Under the pieces are notes generated by a model. The model was not told the DNA's origin and did not search any database. It saw only the letters and a program-made list of their open reading frames with translations. A program made the position numbers and the translations under genes. Below, one piece after another: positions 31,821 through 40,182 of a stretch of 46,400 nt of DNA. This stretch comes from Acetobacteraceae bacterium (lineage in GTDB: Bacteria; Pseudomonadota; Alphaproteobacteria; Acetobacterales; Acetobacteraceae): assembly GCA_003164135.1 (NCBI GenBank), contig PLSD01000092.1, positions 1 to 46,400 of the forward strand, written 5' to 3'. How positions within the stretch are numbered: position 1 is the first letter of the stretch; each line of letters starts with the position of its first letter.

Positions 31821-33179
31821 ATGTCCGCCGTGGAAACCCTGATTGCATATGCCAAAACAGCTGATCCGTTCCGTAATCCGCCCGCCGATCTTGCTGAGCT
31901 GCAATTGGCGGCGGTGCGCGAACGGTTCAAGGAACGGCGGGAGCAGATCAAAGTCCTGGACAAACGTGCCTGCGACGCTGGCATATCAGAAATCAACACG
32001 TGGCAGGACGTGGTCCCGCTGTTGTTTGCTCACACCAATTACAAAAGCTATCCCGAGGCCTTTATTGATAATGGCCAGTGGAGAGGTATGAACGCCTGGC
32101 TGCAAACGCTTTCAGCCTATCCCACGGGAAATATCAAGGTGGAGGGTGTGCGGGACGTCGATGACTGGCTGGATAACGCCCGAGACGCCGGGCATTTTAT
32201 TTTTGCGTCTAGTGGTACGTCTGGAAAATCCTCCTTCCTGAACCAGTCTGGAAAAGACCGGGAGTTCAGCTTTCCGGCCTATTGGGCGGCCTTCGATCTT
32301 GCCTCACCCAGCTTCAAACCCAATCAGGATCGCGTCGTTTTTGCGCAGATGCCGCCGAAAGGTGTTCATAAACTAACGGAAATTGTGGATCAGCAATTCC
32401 GTCGCATCGCGCGGCCGGGAGAAATTTACCGCGTGAGCGACGACCCGATTCTGGCAATGGAGACCATTCGCCCGGCGCAACTGCGCCGCCTGATCGCTGC
32501 CGGCAAAGCCAGCCCGAACGACATCGTGGGATATGAAGAGACACTGGCGAAGCGGCAGGCGCAGCGTGCTGTAGCCATGGAATGCTGGGTCGATAAGTTC
32601 ATCGAAAAGCGCCATGAGCCCCTCTACATGGGCATGTTCTGGGGTGCCACCTACAATCTCGTGGAAACATTGCGTGCGCGTGGCATAAAATCCGGCGATT
32701 TCCATCCTGATCTGGTGCTCTCGCTTGGTGGCGGCACCAAAGGAGCCAAGCTCCCGCCTGATTACAGAGAACAGATTATTGAATTTTTTGGTCTGGACGA
32801 AACGCGGATGCCCAACAACTATGGCATGGTTGAATTAAGCGGCCTGTTTCCCTACCTGCAAGACCTTGGTGCCTATGCGATCGCCCCCTGGATCGTACCG
32901 CTGATCCTAGACAAATCCGGCGAGCAGTTGCTGAACCCGCAAGATGGCAAGGGCACTGTGGAAGGCCGGATGGCATTCTTCGACGTGCTGGCGGATGCGC
33001 GGTGGGGTGGTATCATCTCCGGCGACAAGGTCACGGTTGAATTCGCGCCCAACCGTGCCGGCATCACCGGTCCCATCGTCAAATCCGTCGCGCGTTACGC
33101 GGATCTTGAAGAAGGCGAGGACAAATTATCCTGTGCCGGCACCATTGATGCCTATGTGCGCGGCGCCGTCGCGGCCTGA
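31821..33179 (+). CDS. LuxE-like acyl-protein synthetase
   Basis: This is a 452-residue protein of the LuxE family, related to adenylate-forming enzymes. It has the nucleotide loop FASSGTSGKSSF near residue 132, a metal/adenylate segment NNYGMVELSGLF near 333, and a C-terminal region with Cys438 (KLSCAGTID), close to where LuxE carries its acyl-accepting Cys. Family reaction: carboxylate + ATP gives acyl-AMP, then an acyl-enzyme passed to LuxC. It is longer than luminous-bacterial LuxE. GGGAGA precedes the ATG; a TTG at 31806 would add 5 residues. The luxC-like gene follows 18 bases later. Confidence 0.85.
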   Translation: MSAVETLIAYAKTADPFRNPPADLAELQLAAVRERFKERREQIKVLDKRACDAGISEINTWQDVVPLLFAHTNYKSYPEAFIDNGQWRGMNAWLQTLSAYPTGNIKVEGVRDVDDWLDNARDAGHFIFASSGTSGKSSFLNQSGKDREFSFPAYWAAFDLASPSFKPNQDRVVFAQMPPKGVHKLTEIVDQQFRRIARPGEIYRVSDDPILAMETIRPAQLRRLIAAGKASPNDIVGYEETLAKRQAQRAVAMECWVDKFIEKRHEPLYMGMFWGATYNLVETLRARGIKSGDFHPDLVLSLGGGTKGAKLPPDYREQIIEFFGLDETRMPNNYGMVELSGLFPYLQDLGAYAIAPWIVPLILDKSGEQLLNPQDGKGTVEGRMAFFDVLADARWGGIISGDKVTVEFAPNRAGITGPIVKSVARYADLEEGEDKLSCAGTIDAYVRGAVAA

Positions 33180-33197
33180 CAATAAAGGAACAGCCCA

Positions 33198-34613
33198 ATG
33201 CTCGATACTTCCTTGGCGCATAATGCTTTCATCCCGGTTCCTCATGTCATCAAGGGGCAGCCGCAAACCAATGTGAGCGTCGAGCACCGTTTCCGTACCG
33301 GGGAGACTGCACTTACCCCACCGCTTAACCTTGACGACCTGATCTGGCCGCGCAGCGAGCTGCCGCCTGCCTTCGATACACCGCTATCGGAGATTGTCGA
33401 CTTCCTCGCAGCCGTCGGCGAAGCCTTGGATTTCGACAAGAATCTCTACCTGCAGGAAGCAGTGACCCGCATGGGGCATGTGAGCACGTTAGGGCCCCGC
33501 ATTCTTGAAAACTGCTACCGCGATCTGGCGACATTCTTCGAGGCCGAAGCGGTTTGGGCTGAGGCTGCAGGTGCCATAGGCGACATCAGCGTATTAGATG
33601 GCTGGCAGCAGTCGGTGGTGCGTGGCAGTAATGTGAGTATTCGCGCCTTTCCCCCCCGCTTAGTGCATATTCTGGCAGGCAATGCCCCGGTCGTGCCACC
33701 GATCACCATTGTACGCGGCGCCATTACCAAGGGCGTACACCTGTTAAAAATGCCGTCCAACGACATGTTCACCGCGACTGCCATTCTGCGCACTATGGCG
33801 GATGTCGGACCCAACCACCCGGTAACCAAATCTTTTTCGGCAGCCTACTGGAAAGGCGGAGACACCTCCATTGAATCCGCCGTGTTTCGCTCGCAATACT
33901 ACGATAAGTTGATCGTGTGGGGCGGCGAGGCGGCAGTGCGCCACGCCCAAAAGTACATGGCCCCGGGCTTTGAGATCATTTCATTCGATCCGAAAGTCTC
34001 AATTTCGCTGGTCGGGCACGAGGCGTTCGCCAGCGAGCAGACGTTGCGTGAAGTCGCCGCGCGGGGCGCAGCCGACGTGGTCGCTTTCAACCAGGACGCA
34101 TGCAGTTGTGCGCGGTTCCAGTACGTGGAGGGAAGCACCGAGGAGGTGGACCGCTATTGTGCGGCGCTGGTGAGCGCAATGGGGCACGAGACCCGCTATG
34201 GCGAAGGTGCTGGCGGACCCGTGCCGCCGCCGGCGATCGTCGAGGATTTGGAAATGCTCGGCATGTTGGAGCCCGAGTTTCGCGTATTTGGCGAGCCGGA
34301 CGGCCGTGGCATGGTCATCCGCTCGAGTGAGCCCGTATCTTTCAGCCCGAGCGGCAAGCTGGTGAATGTTGTGCAGGTTACGAATTTGGCCGATGCCGTT
34401 ACGTATGTCACGGTCGCCACCCAGTCGGTCGGCATCTATCCGGAAAACCGCATTGCCCAGCTGCGCGACAGCCTGGTGAATGCCGGCGTACAGCGCCTGG
34501 TAGCCTTGGGCGTCGTACACGGCGGCCAATTCGGCGGTCTGCCGCACGACAACGGCCTTCCCGTGCATCGCTTCATGCGCTGGGTCGTCGACCAGAATGG
34601 CGAAGCTTCATAA
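33198..34613 (+). CDS. LuxC-like acyl-CoA / acyl-protein reductase
   Basis: The 471-residue LuxC-family reductase has the catalytic Cys in FNQDACSCARF (Cys302, with Cys304 nearby), matching the aldehyde-dehydrogenase-like thioester site. NAPVVPPITIVRGAITKGVH and LKMPSNDMFTATAIL also fit. Family reaction: NADPH-dependent reduction of an acyl group, delivered by LuxE or CoA, to an aldehyde. With the LuxE-like gene directly upstream this forms a two-part carboxylic acid reductase. No LuxAB, LuxD or LuxG homologues of a light organ operon are present. The aldo/keto reductase gene follows by 26 bases. Confidence 0.87.
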   Translation: MLDTSLAHNAFIPVPHVIKGQPQTNVSVEHRFRTGETALTPPLNLDDLIWPRSELPPAFDTPLSEIVDFLAAVGEALDFDKNLYLQEAVTRMGHVSTLGPRILENCYRDLATFFEAEAVWAEAAGAIGDISVLDGWQQSVVRGSNVSIRAFPPRLVHILAGNAPVVPPITIVRGAITKGVHLLKMPSNDMFTATAILRTMADVGPNHPVTKSFSAAYWKGGDTSIESAVFRSQYYDKLIVWGGEAAVRHAQKYMAPGFEIISFDPKVSISLVGHEAFASEQTLREVAARGAADVVAFNQDACSCARFQYVEGSTEEVDRYCAALVSAMGHETRYGEGAGGPVPPPAIVEDLEMLGMLEPEFRVFGEPDGRGMVIRSSEPVSFSPSGKLVNVVQVTNLADAVTYVTVATQSVGIYPENRIAQLRDSLVNAGVQRLVALGVVHGGQFGGLPHDNGLPVHRFMRWVVDQNGEAS

Positions 34614-34639
34614 CGCAACACTCGGTGAGACAGAAAAGC

Positions 34640-35695
34640 ATGTCCGATTCCTCGTCGCTGGACTCCTACCGACTACTTGGCCGTTCCGGCCTGCGCGTTT
34701 CGCCGCTGGCCCTCGGTACCATGACCTTCGGTGAAACCTGGGGGGCCGAGGAGGCGGATTCGCGCCGCATCTTTGATGCTTATGTCGACCTGGGCGGCAA
34801 TTTCATCGATACCGCCGGCTACTATGCGCACGGCCGTTCCGAGGAACTGACTGGAAAGTTCGCCAGCGAAAAGCGCGGCCGCCTTGTTCTCTCCACAAAA
34901 TATTCCCTTGCCGTGGAGCAAGGCAACCCGAACGCCGGCGGCAATGGCCGCAAGAATATGATGCATTCGGTTGAGGCGAGCTTGAAACGCCTCAACACCG
35001 ATTACATCGACCTGTTCTTTCTGCACGTCTGGGACGGCACCACCCCGGCCGATGAAATTTTGCGCGGTTTCGATGACCTGGTGCGTCAGGGCAAGATCAT
35101 CCACATCGGCATCTCGGATACGCCGGCATGGGAGGTGGCACGTTTGCAAACCATCGCCGAGTTGCGCGGCTGGACGCAATTTGCCGCCCTTCAGGTCGAA
35201 TACAGCCTTCTGCAACGGGCAACGGAACGGGATCTGATCCCAGCCGCCCAGGCGCTTGGTCTGGGGGTCATGCCCTGGTCGCCGCTCGCAAGTGGTCTGC
35301 TTTCCGGCAAATACGCCACCGGCGCTGCATCGACAAAGGAGCCCGTGGGTGGCCGCAGGGACATGCTCACCGCCGTTGGCCGTGTCACCCCGGCGGCTGT
35401 TGCCGTGGCGGATGCAGTAAAAGCTGTGGCCGACGAACTTGGTGTCACTTCCGCACAGGTAGCGTTAGCCTGGACCTTGGCCAATCCCGCCGTCTCCGCG
35501 CCGCTCATCGGCGCTCGCACCCTGCGCCAATTGGAAGACAACATCGGGGCGCTTGGAGTGGTGCTGAGTGCCGAGCATCTCGCCGGGCTAGATGCCGCCA
35601 GCCGGATCGAGCTTGGCTTCCCGCACGATTTCCTAACCTATGACTTCATTAAGCACGGTCTGACCGGCGGAACCAAGCTGCGCGGCAGACATTAA
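34640..35695 (+). CDS. Aldo/keto reductase
   Basis: The 351-residue TIM-barrel AKR has FIDTAGYYAHGRSEEL (Asp and Tyr of the tetrad), LVLSTKYS (Lys) and LFFLHVWD (His). The C-terminal IGARTLRQLEDNIGAL is the NADP-binding end. It could reduce the aldehyde made by the LuxE/LuxC pair to an alcohol, or run the reverse reaction. I chose ATG 34640; a GTG at 34625 would add 5 residues. It is the last gene of the ferredoxin-LLM-LuxE-LuxC run. Confidence 0.9.
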   Translation: MSDSSSLDSYRLLGRSGLRVSPLALGTMTFGETWGAEEADSRRIFDAYVDLGGNFIDTAGYYAHGRSEELTGKFASEKRGRLVLSTKYSLAVEQGNPNAGGNGRKNMMHSVEASLKRLNTDYIDLFFLHVWDGTTPADEILRGFDDLVRQGKIIHIGISDTPAWEVARLQTIAELRGWTQFAALQVEYSLLQRATERDLIPAAQALGLGVMPWSPLASGLLSGKYATGAASTKEPVGGRRDMLTAVGRVTPAAVAVADAVKAVADELGVTSAQVALAWTLANPAVSAPLIGARTLRQLEDNIGALGVVLSAEHLAGLDAASRIELGFPHDFLTYDFIKHGLTGGTKLRGRH

Positions 35696-35765
35696 AAATA
35701 CCTGCCGGCGGATAGGGCCGCCGGATGAAGCCCTGGTACGAGTAATAGGCTTGGGGGTACCGGGA

Positions 35766-36644
35766 ATGCAGACTAACCCTATTTTGGCTGATCCCTTATG
35801 CCGGCCGAGGACGGCCTCAAAGTTTCGCGTGGAAAACCAGATCTATGTCAATGGCTTTCACGTCGACATCCGGCGTTTTAGCTGGGAAGAGAATTGGGAC
35901 GGGACTTTCGAGGCCGATGCCTATTACATCGACTACTCCCTGGGACCGCGCGTGCGAGAGACGCATTTTATCCACCCCGACCCGCCGGGTGAAACCGTTT
36001 TTCTGCCAAAGGGGAGCCGGTTCAGGGCGCATTGTACGCCAAGCGCGCACAGGCTGCTGTGCCTGACATTCGACGACGAGCGCGCGGTGCAGCTTTTTGA
36101 AGGCGATGAGTTGACCAGCGATCTGCCGCCTTGCCTCAATCTGCGGGAGCCAAGGGTACGGCGCGCGCTGGCACGCCTGGCGGAAGAGGTGCAGAATCCG
36201 GGCTTCGCGCAGCATGTTCTAGTCGAGAGTGTTGCCTTGCTGCTCGTTGTGGATCTGTGCCGCCATTTCCGCGAGCGGCGGATGTCCTCGGAAACCATGA
36301 ATGGGCGCATCGCGGATTGGCGCCTCAAGCGTTTGCAAGATTGTATCCACCAAAGCCTTGGCGCATCGCTTTCACTCGCGGGGCTTGCCGCTGAATGCGG
36401 CATGAGTCCGAGGCATTTAAACCGGACTTTTAAAGCCACCGTTGGCAAAACGCTGAGCGACTACATTGCGGAAGTTCGTATTGCCGAAGCCAAACGGCAA
36501 CTTGCCCGGCGAGACACGCCTATTAAGGTTATTGCCGGTAAATGCGGCTTTCAGAATGCGTCCGCGTTTTCGGCTTCGTTCCACAAAAATACGGGCCTGA
36601 CGCCAAAGCAGTTTCGTGAGACGCAATTGCGCCTCATGAACTAG
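35766..36644 (+). CDS. AraC-family transcription regulator
   Basis: The 292-residue protein has a C-terminal double helix-turn-helix of AraC type (SLAGLAAECGMSPRHLNRTF at about 210, then IKVIAGKCGFQNASAFSASF near 260). Its N-terminal half (FHVDIRRFSWEENWDG and GETVFLPKGSRFRAH) looks like a cupin-type sensing domain. It may control the genes on either side. ATG 35766 is preceded by GGGGG; TTG 35751 would add 5 residues. Confidence 0.9.
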   Translation: MQTNPILADPLCRPRTASKFRVENQIYVNGFHVDIRRFSWEENWDGTFEADAYYIDYSLGPRVRETHFIHPDPPGETVFLPKGSRFRAHCTPSAHRLLCLTFDDERAVQLFEGDELTSDLPPCLNLREPRVRRALARLAEEVQNPGFAQHVLVESVALLLVVDLCRHFRERRMSSETMNGRIADWRLKRLQDCIHQSLGASLSLAGLAAECGMSPRHLNRTFKATVGKTLSDYIAEVRIAEAKRQLARRDTPIKVIAGKCGFQNASAFSASFHKNTGLTPKQFRETQLRLMN

Positions 36645-36679
36645 AGTCTACTAGACCACCGTTGAAAAGCTTGTGCGAG

Positions 36680-36719
36680 CAAAAATGAGGCGGCGATCCC
36701 GTAGCAGGACCGCCGCCTC
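36680..36719 (-). terminator. Intrinsic terminator of the exported SnoaL-like gene
   Basis: GAGGCGGCG (36687-36695) pairs with CGCCGCCTC (36711-36719). Read on the minus strand the 9-bp GC stem is followed by TTTTTG (36680-36685). It stands 7 bases after the minus-strand stop at 36726. The convergent AraC gene ends at 36644 and may share the hairpin, without a T-run on its side. Confidence 0.8.
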
Positions 36720-36725
36720 AAGGCA

Positions 36726-37718
36726 TTATTGGAAGGCACCAGGATTTAGCATGACCGATTTTCCAGTTTTCATGTCAACTGGGAAGGAGATCATCTCAAA
36801 AAAGGAATACCATTTTCCGTTAACGCGATGCAGACAGTCACTCTGGCGTAGGGAAAAATCTGTCTTGGTACCGTTTTTCATCGTCAACACCAGGTTTTGA
36901 ACATTGATCTCCGCGCCGAAGGAGCCGTCCGAATCCGTGACGAGAATAGGCATTTTTGCGACCACGTTCGCATAGCTGTCGACCATCGGCCCGTAATCGT
37001 CGCGGATCGCCTGCTTGCCGCGCAGGGGGGCTGGGGTAAACCCGTCGTAGACCAGCACGTCATCGCCCGGACCGTAAGCCTGCATGAGCTGGTCGGAGTT
37101 TGTCGTCAGCGCGCCATCTTCCATCCATGTGCGGATTTCAGCTTTTGCCTGGGCGGGGGATACGGGGGGGCCTGAGAGCACATCGTTATCCCAGTTCACC
37201 GGCGCACCGGTCTGGATTGGCGCATCCATCACGGCCATGCCGGTTTTTGGGTCCGCCGGCACGGAAATATGCTCCTGAATGATTTGCCATTTTCCGCTTA
37301 TTTTCCGGAAGGCGTCGATCTGACGCACGCTGATGGAGTAGGTCTGGCCATTCTTCATGGTTGAATCAAAGTGGACTTGCATCGCCGCGCAGGCCATCGT
37401 GCCGTCCGAGGCGATGTTGATTTCCGGCATCGTGTGTTTCATCGACTGTACGGCATTGAGTTGCGCCTGAAAATTTTGCGCAATTTGCGCGTGGCCTTGA
37501 TACACGCCTGGCGCAACCATATCGAACACAACTGCGTTGGGGGCGTAGTATTGGATCAGATTTTTCATGCTGACCTGGGTATTCAAATCGGTCTCCAGCG
37601 CCGTGATCGCCTTGATGTCCGACGGGCTGTTAATAACAGGCTTCGCCTGAGCAGCGGGTGTCGTTGCCGCCAGCAGCAACGTTGCAAATAGAATGCGTTT
37701 ACTTTTAACCGACTTCAT
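36726..37718 (-). CDS. Exported protein with two tandem SnoaL-like domains
   Basis: The 330-residue protein begins with a signal peptide (KRILFATLLLAATTPAAQA, probable cleavage before Lys26). Two NTF2/SnoaL-like modules follow, at about residues 35-165 and 190-325. They end in similar segments: ISVRQIDAFRKISGKWQIIQ, and FSLRQSDCLHRVNGKWYSFF. The repeat shows internal duplication. Location is probably periplasmic. A binding or isomerising role on the incoming compound is possible but unproven. GGAG precedes the ATG. Its start overlaps the end of a possible 71-residue reading frame. Confidence 0.85.
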   Translation of the reverse strand: MKSVKSKRILFATLLLAATTPAAQAKPVINSPSDIKAITALETDLNTQVSMKNLIQYYAPNAVVFDMVAPGVYQGHAQIAQNFQAQLNAVQSMKHTMPEINIASDGTMACAAMQVHFDSTMKNGQTYSISVRQIDAFRKISGKWQIIQEHISVPADPKTGMAVMDAPIQTGAPVNWDNDVLSGPPVSPAQAKAEIRTWMEDGALTTNSDQLMQAYGPGDDVLVYDGFTPAPLRGKQAIRDDYGPMVDSYANVVAKMPILVTDSDGSFGAEINVQNLVLTMKNGTKTDFSLRQSDCLHRVNGKWYSFFEMISFPVDMKTGKSVMLNPGAFQ

Positions 37719-37920
37719 TATGGATCTCCAAAAATTTTAATTGCGTTGAAATGATCAGCTCCGGGTCACGTAACAGTTTCCGGACTGCCGAAATTCCGGT
37801 TATTTCATGCACCACCAACACCAAGCGGCGCAGTTTCGCAAAATGTGCATCCAGCATCGCCAGAAAACCGTACAGCGCCAGATTGCCGACGGCATGATCC
37901 AGTATTTCTTCTTGCACCAT
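37705..37920 (-). CDS. Possible small protein overlapping the exported SnoaL gene start
   Basis: This 71-codon frame begins MVQEEILDHAVGNLALYGFL and has a credible helical pattern (AKLRRLVLVVHEI). GGGGGAGGAGG abuts the ATG with no spacer, which is unusually tight. Its TAA lies 13 bases inside the following gene, so translational coupling is conceivable. I do not recognise it, and it could be a chance frame in a leader region. Confidence 0.3.
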   Translation of the reverse strand: MVQEEILDHAVGNLALYGFLAMLDAHFAKLRRLVLVVHEITGISAVRKLLRDPELIISTQLKFLEIHNEVG

Positions 37921-38007
37921 CCTCCTCCCCCGGTATTGGTCTTGCTCCGGCTGCCCTTGATAACGAAATTGGTGCCGGCCGATACGCCTCGCAGTTTCGC
38001 GAAGCTG

Positions 38008-38244
38008 CTATGCCGGCGCCTTGGCTTTCCGTGCCGCCAGCATACCCTTGAACAGAATTTTTGGCATCGCAAAAATTGTGCCCCAGGAGAACAGATGGAG
38101 TGCCTCCCATGCATCTTTCGGTTTCAGGATGATCGTGGCGGCCATCGTACCCATCATCTTGCCTTTAACGACGAGATTATCGCCATCGAGGCCGATGGAT
38201 TTCACATCCATCATCTCGATGCCGTCCTTGCTGTACATTTTCAT
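38008..38244 (-). CDS. Conserved small protein of unknown function
   Basis: The 78-residue protein starts MKMYSKDGIEMMDVKSIGLD, has a core GDNLVVKGKMMGTMAATIIL and ends in a basic tail (MLAARKAKAPA). The core looks like a conserved family I have seen beside catabolic genes in proteobacteria and mycobacteria, but I can assign no function. The hydrophobic segment WGTIFAMPKILFKGM may touch a membrane. CAGGACC precedes the ATG. It lies 97 bases downstream of the flavoprotein gene at 38341 on the same strand. Confidence 0.6.
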   Translation of the reverse strand: MKMYSKDGIEMMDVKSIGLDGDNLVVKGKMMGTMAATIILKPKDAWEALHLFSWGTIFAMPKILFKGMLAARKAKAPA

Positions 38245-38340
38245 GAGGTAGGTCCTGCGGTTTGTTCAGACGCCATCGGGCCGGGATGTTTTTCCGGCCG
38301 GGTGATAGCCTATTCAATATTCTGGCCGCCAATTCACGCT

Positions 38341-39927
38341 TCAGGGCGTTATCGCCTTGTCGAAATTCAACCCGAGGTCTTCGAATATGACCTGCGCCGC
38401 GTTGCGCCCCGAACCGCCAGTAACGCCGGAACCCGGATGCGTACTGGCGCCCGACATATAAAGCTTGTTCACAGGCGTCTTGTACTGGCCCCAACCCGGG
38501 ATCGGGCGGTTGCCGCCAAGCTGCCAGCTGTACAGGCCCAGATGCCCGATGTCGGCGTTCTTCATCGAGATATTGTGCCGTTCCAGATCCAGCGGCGTGA
38601 AGAAATGCTGGCCGATGATGTTATCGTCGCTCATATTAGTTGTCAGTTCGCGCAAATCCCCGAGATATTTCTGCGCCATGTCCTTGCCGATTTCATCCCA
38701 TTTCTTCGGCCCGCCGTCCTTCAGGTTATAGGGAGCGAATGCGTAGAGATGCATCTGGCTCTTGCCCGGTGGCACGCGGCTCGGGTCCACCTTGTGCTGG
38801 CCGACGTAGCAAACAAAGTCGCGGCGCGGATAGCCATATTCCAGGTCGCGGAACGCCTGCGCAAACGTCTCAATGTCGGAATGCGACTTCTCGATCCAGA
38901 AGAACTCGTCGACGCTCGGCCCGACTTTGTATTTTGGCTCCTCGTGCATCGCCAGATGCATCACGAAGGGTTGTAGGCTGGCGAATTTGAGCGTGCGGAC
39001 ATGATGCTCGAATTCCGGCGGCAGTTGTACGCCTGGCACCATGTGCGGGAAAATCTGCTGTATGTGCAGGTTACAGCAAACACCTTTGCTGGAGAGAATC
39101 TGTTCACCGTTTTCAAGGATCACGCCGGCGGCGTCCTGGGCGTTGAGTAGAATTTCTTTGACCGTGCTGTTCACTTTAACTACGCCGCCATGGTCGGTCA
39201 GGCATTTCTCCAGCGCCCTGGCGAGCGCGTGTGAGCCGCCAACCGGCACCCCGGTGCCAAAGTGATGCATATAGGGCAGGATAATATAGAAACCGAAGCC
39301 GGTGCCGTTATCGAACGGGTTGGTCATCGCCTCCGAGGCATAGCGCGCCAAGGCGAGTTTCACCTTTGGGTGTTCAAACCATTCGTCGATAATATCCCAG
39401 GAACTCACCGCCTGCGTGCGCAGCAATTCGCGGCCCTCGGGGCTCTGGTCCAGCATGGCGGCCTGCACACCGGCACCCGGCGGCACGCTGAACATGCCCA
39501 TCACCAGCATGTCGAGGTTTTTGAATACATGCTTGCAGAAACGGACGTAGGCGTCGGCATCATGCCGCGAAAACTGAGCGATCGAGGCCGCCGTCCGCTC
39601 CATATCCGTGTAGAATTCCAGTACAGTGCCGTCGTCAAACAGAATCGCCGACATTTTTTCCGGGTTGACGTATTTCAGCCCGTATTTTGACTTTAAGCCG
39701 AGCTCGTCGTTACGGATCAACGGATTGCCCTGGATGATCGTGTGGGCAACGGAGTGAGTGTCGTGGTGAAAGCCCGGCGCGGTATATTCGCCGGTCATCA
39801 CCCCGCCGCCAACGATTGGGTTGCGCTCGAGCACGCAGACCTTGACCCCGGCCTTGGCCAGGTAGCAAGCGAGAATTAAGCCGTTGTGCCCGCCGCCGGC
39901 GACGATGAAATCATATTTTTCAGACAT
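38341..39927 (-). CDS. Phytoene-desaturase-like FAD oxidoreductase
   Basis: The 528-residue flavoprotein has the dinucleotide-binding start YDFIVAGGGHNGLILACYLA, an Arg-rich ERNPIVGGGVMTGEY and the C-terminal FAD signature MSGASTHPGSGVTGGSGRNA, as in the CrtI/PYROXD2-like family. It should dehydrogenate or isomerise a hydrophobic substrate. I chose MSEKYD at 39927 because AGGGAG precedes it; an upstream ATG at 39999 would add 24 atypical residues. A GATAGG-type motif lies about 115 bases upstream, and a hairpin separates it from the Old Yellow Enzyme gene. Confidence 0.87.
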   Translation of the reverse strand: MSEKYDFIVAGGGHNGLILACYLAKAGVKVCVLERNPIVGGGVMTGEYTAPGFHHDTHSVAHTIIQGNPLIRNDELGLKSKYGLKYVNPEKMSAILFDDGTVLEFYTDMERTAASIAQFSRHDADAYVRFCKHVFKNLDMLVMGMFSVPPGAGVQAAMLDQSPEGRELLRTQAVSSWDIIDEWFEHPKVKLALARYASEAMTNPFDNGTGFGFYIILPYMHHFGTGVPVGGSHALARALEKCLTDHGGVVKVNSTVKEILLNAQDAAGVILENGEQILSSKGVCCNLHIQQIFPHMVPGVQLPPEFEHHVRTLKFASLQPFVMHLAMHEEPKYKVGPSVDEFFWIEKSHSDIETFAQAFRDLEYGYPRRDFVCYVGQHKVDPSRVPPGKSQMHLYAFAPYNLKDGGPKKWDEIGKDMAQKYLGDLRELTTNMSDDNIIGQHFFTPLDLERHNISMKNADIGHLGLYSWQLGGNRPIPGWGQYKTPVNKLYMSGASTHPGSGVTGGSGRNAAQVIFEDLGLNFDKAITP

Positions 39928-40041
39928 TTCTGATCTCCCTGTTCGACCTGCGCCAAAAGGGGAGGTTTGTCCTCCTTGCCGTTTCGCACAGTTACTCACA
40001 TCTATCCATTATGAAAATGGTGAGATTTTCTCCCGCCGTAA

Positions 40042-40047
40042 GATAGG
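40042..40047 (+). promoter_or_regulatory. GATAGG motif upstream of the flavoprotein gene
   Basis: AAGATAGGGTG matches the box at 14879 (AAGATAGGGTC) over ten bases. It lies about 115 bases upstream of the minus-strand start at 39927, with a partial inverted copy CTATCC at 40002. It is a member of the recurrent set; function inferred. Confidence 0.33.
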
Positions 40048-40088
40048 GTGTTTTCAGAGAGGTGCCACAACCGGCAGTAAAATCTGAA

Positions 40089-40130
40089 CCCCCTCTGGAT
40101 TGAAGCGCCTCCGCTACATTCCAGAGGGGG
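40089..40130 (-). terminator. GC-rich hairpin after the Old Yellow Enzyme gene
   Basis: CCCCCTCTGGA (40089-40099) and TCCAGAGGGGG (40120-40130) form a perfect 11-bp stem with a 20-base loop. Read on the minus strand it follows the OYE stop (40183) by about 50 bases and is trailed by TTCAGATTTTA, a weak T-rich end. It probably separates the OYE transcript from the flavoprotein gene. Confidence 0.6.
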
Positions 40131-40182
40131 ACAAATTTGAAATTGCTTCGCAATGCGATTCAATCTGAAATCATCGAAGCCG

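Noticed and set aside
30272..34613. A bioluminescence (lux) operon
   Set aside because: LuxE and LuxC homologues are present, but the LLM protein is single, resembles F420-dependent enzymes, and LuxB, LuxD and LuxG are missing.
35705..35724. GATAGG copy at 35711 as a regulator box
   Set aside because: It sits in the loop and edge of a CCGGCGG/CCGCCGG hairpin after the aldo/keto reductase gene, so the match may be incidental.
37807..38976. A 389-codon plus-strand frame across the small protein and flavoprotein genes
   Set aside because: It spans two minus-strand genes and an intergenic gap, shows no domain pattern, and its ribosome site is poor.
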